Source: Chloroflexota bacterium (GTDB lineage: Bacteria > Chloroflexota > Anaerolineae > Promineifilales > Promineifilaceae). Taken from it: a stretch of DNA of 7,413 bases. Below, one piece after another: positions 6,247-7,413 of the stretch. The translations under genes and the position numbers were made by a program. A model generated the notes under the pieces. That model was not told where the DNA came from, ran no database searches, and saw only the letters and a program-made list of their open reading frames with translations. The stretch spans positions 1 through 7,413 of the forward strand of contig QQUD01000923.1 of the NCBI GenBank assembly GCA_008501785.1, written 5' to 3'. The first letter of the stretch is position 1, and each line of letters begins with the position of its first letter.

Positions 6247-7413
6247 ATGAGTCAAATCAACGACCTAGAAAAGCAGCTTCAAGAAGTATCCCCCCGAGAA
6301 AAACCAACCGTTCTCAATAAACTTGCCCATCTGTTGCGTAGAAATGACCCTGAAAAAGCAAGAGCGTATGCAGAACAGGTCATTACGATAGTTGATCCGA
6401 CGCGCATTACCGAGGAAGAGGCCCTTGCACGCAAGACGATAGGTTTTACTTATTATGTGCAGGGGAATCAATCTACGGCATTGGCATGGACACAACAGGC
6501 AATCCAGTTATTGCAAGATGGCAATTTTACTGCAGAAATTGTAGGCGCAATCTCCAACTTAGCGCTTATTTATGTTGAAATTGGGGATTATCCACAAGCG
6601 CTAGCAATTTTTATGCAGGCGCTCGACAAAGGCGAAACGATTGAAGATGAAGCTGGTATTGCCATCGTTAATTATAATATCGGCTACCTTTATCGAACAA
6701 TGAAAGAGTGGGATAAGGCGATTGATTATAATCAAAAAGCAATCGTTTATTGGGAAGGGATAGATCATGAAGGACTGACCTATGCATACGGTGGTATTAG
6801 CGAAATTTATTTGCAGTTAGGAGATACTGAAAATGGACAAGCGTATGCTGAGAAGAATTTGCGCTTGTCAAAATCTCGTGGTGATCTGCACAGCGAAGCA
6901 TTTTCCTACAAACAATTGGGGGAATCTTTACGCCAACAGGGACGGCTTGAAGAGGCTTTGGCAGCTTTTATGAAAGGTGCTCAGATTGAAGAAGGGTCAA
7001 AGGCTAATTTAGGATTAGTTTTACATTACTTGGCTATTGGGAACGTGTATACACAAATGCGGGAATTCAAAAATGCGACAGCATATATGCAAAAAGGATT
7101 AGAAGTAGCAATGTCGCTTGATGAATTGCCTGAAATGATGAACTGCTACGAGGCGTTAACGACCTTATTTGAAACAAAAAAGGATTATATACAGGCGTTG
7201 GCGTATTATCGAAAATATACGGCGATTAAAGACGAGTTGTTCAACGAGAAAAAACACAAACAACTCTCAGAGATGCAAACGCGTTTCGACACTGAGCGCA
7301 AGGAAAAGGAAGCAGAGATTTACCAGCTAAAAACGGTGGCGCTGGAAAAGGAAATCAGCCAGCGGCGGCAGGCAGAAGCAGAAGCTTTGCGCCAGTCAGA
7401 ATATTTCCAGGCA
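6247..7413 (+). CDS. TPR-repeat signalling protein, sensory half (3' partial)
   Basis: The frame runs from the ATG at 6247 to the window edge without a stop, giving 389 residues of an incomplete protein. No signal peptide or membrane helix is seen, so it is probably cytoplasmic. Residues about 20-330 form some eight tetratricopeptide helical pairs. The clearest are at about 103-126 (SNLALIYVEIGDYPQALAIF), 143-166 (YNIGYLYRTMKEWDKAIDYN), 222-245 and 262-285. Residues about 331-385 are highly charged and predicted coiled coil (FDTERKEKEAEIYQLK, ALEKEISQRRQAEAEALRQSE). In many bacterial proteins this TPR plus coiled-coil layout leads into a PAS, GGDEF, histidine kinase or nucleotide cyclase domain, and the final RQSEYFQA resembles the lead-in to a PAS domain. 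The output domain is outside the window, so the enzyme type is unknown. It is transcribed divergently from the tetR-type gene. It contains no ACGGCCGT motif, unlike the four other genes. Confidence 0.85.
   Translation, partial: MSQINDLEKQLQEVSPREKPTVLNKLAHLLRRNDPEKARAYAEQVITIVDPTRITEEEALARKTIGFTYYVQGNQSTALAWTQQAIQLLQDGNFTAEIVGAISNLALIYVEIGDYPQALAIFMQALDKGETIEDEAGIAIVNYNIGYLYRTMKEWDKAIDYNQKAIVYWEGIDHEGLTYAYGGISEIYLQLGDTENGQAYAEKNLRLSKSRGDLHSEAFSYKQLGESLRQQGRLEEALAAFMKGAQIEEGSKANLGLVLHYLAIGNVYTQMREFKNATAYMQKGLEVAMSLDELPEMMNCYEALTTLFETKKDYIQALAYYRKYTAIKDELFNEKKHKQLSEMQTRFDTERKEKEAEIYQLKTVALEKEISQRRQAEAEALRQSEYFQA

Overview
The window looks like a chromosomal fragment from a Chloroflexota bacterium, probably Anaerolineae-like. 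This is inferred from a threonine/proline-linked lipoprotein that joins FecR-like, LysM and CARDB-like domains, from a large two-lobed FtsX/MacB-type permease, from a TPR signalling protein, and from base composition. No rRNA or other marker gene is present, so the phylum call is moderate at best. There are five protein-coding genes and no RNA genes, CRISPR array, insertion sequence or phage gene that I can see.

Layout. (1) Bases 1-798, + strand: the 3' part of a gene for a six-helix membrane protein of unknown function; the frame is open to the window edge. (2) Bases 859-2943, + strand: a 694-residue secreted lipoprotein, 60 bases downstream of gene 1 and possibly co-transcribed with it. (3) Bases 2967-5423, - strand: an 818-residue ABC-type permease with two MacB/FtsX-like halves, converging on the lipoprotein gene with a 23-base gap. 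(4) Bases 5389-6009, - strand: a TetR/AcrR-family regulator upstream of the permease and overlapping it by 35 bases, so the two form an operon. A near-consensus sigma70 promoter (TTGACA, 17 bases, TAATAT) lies at 6070-6042, with an imperfect palindrome over the expected transcription start, which fits autorepression. (5) Bases 6247-7413, + strand: a TPR-repeat protein ending in a coiled coil and cut by the window edge, probably the sensory half of a signalling enzyme, transcribed divergently from the tetR gene.

How the parts may work together. The TetR protein probably controls its own promoter and therefore the permease. No ATP-binding subunit is encoded beside the permease, so the ATPase must come from elsewhere. 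The membrane protein and lipoprotein may form a cell-surface pair, with FecR-like and LysM parts suggesting envelope sensing or cell-wall attachment, but no ligand can be read from the sequence.

The most unusual signal is not a gene. The 8-base palindrome ACGGCCGT occurs seven times, where about 0.1 copy is expected by chance. All copies lie inside four different genes and together they use all three codon phases. This resembles the HIP1 type of iterated palindrome known from cyanobacteria and suggests selection or a bias acting on DNA rather than on protein.
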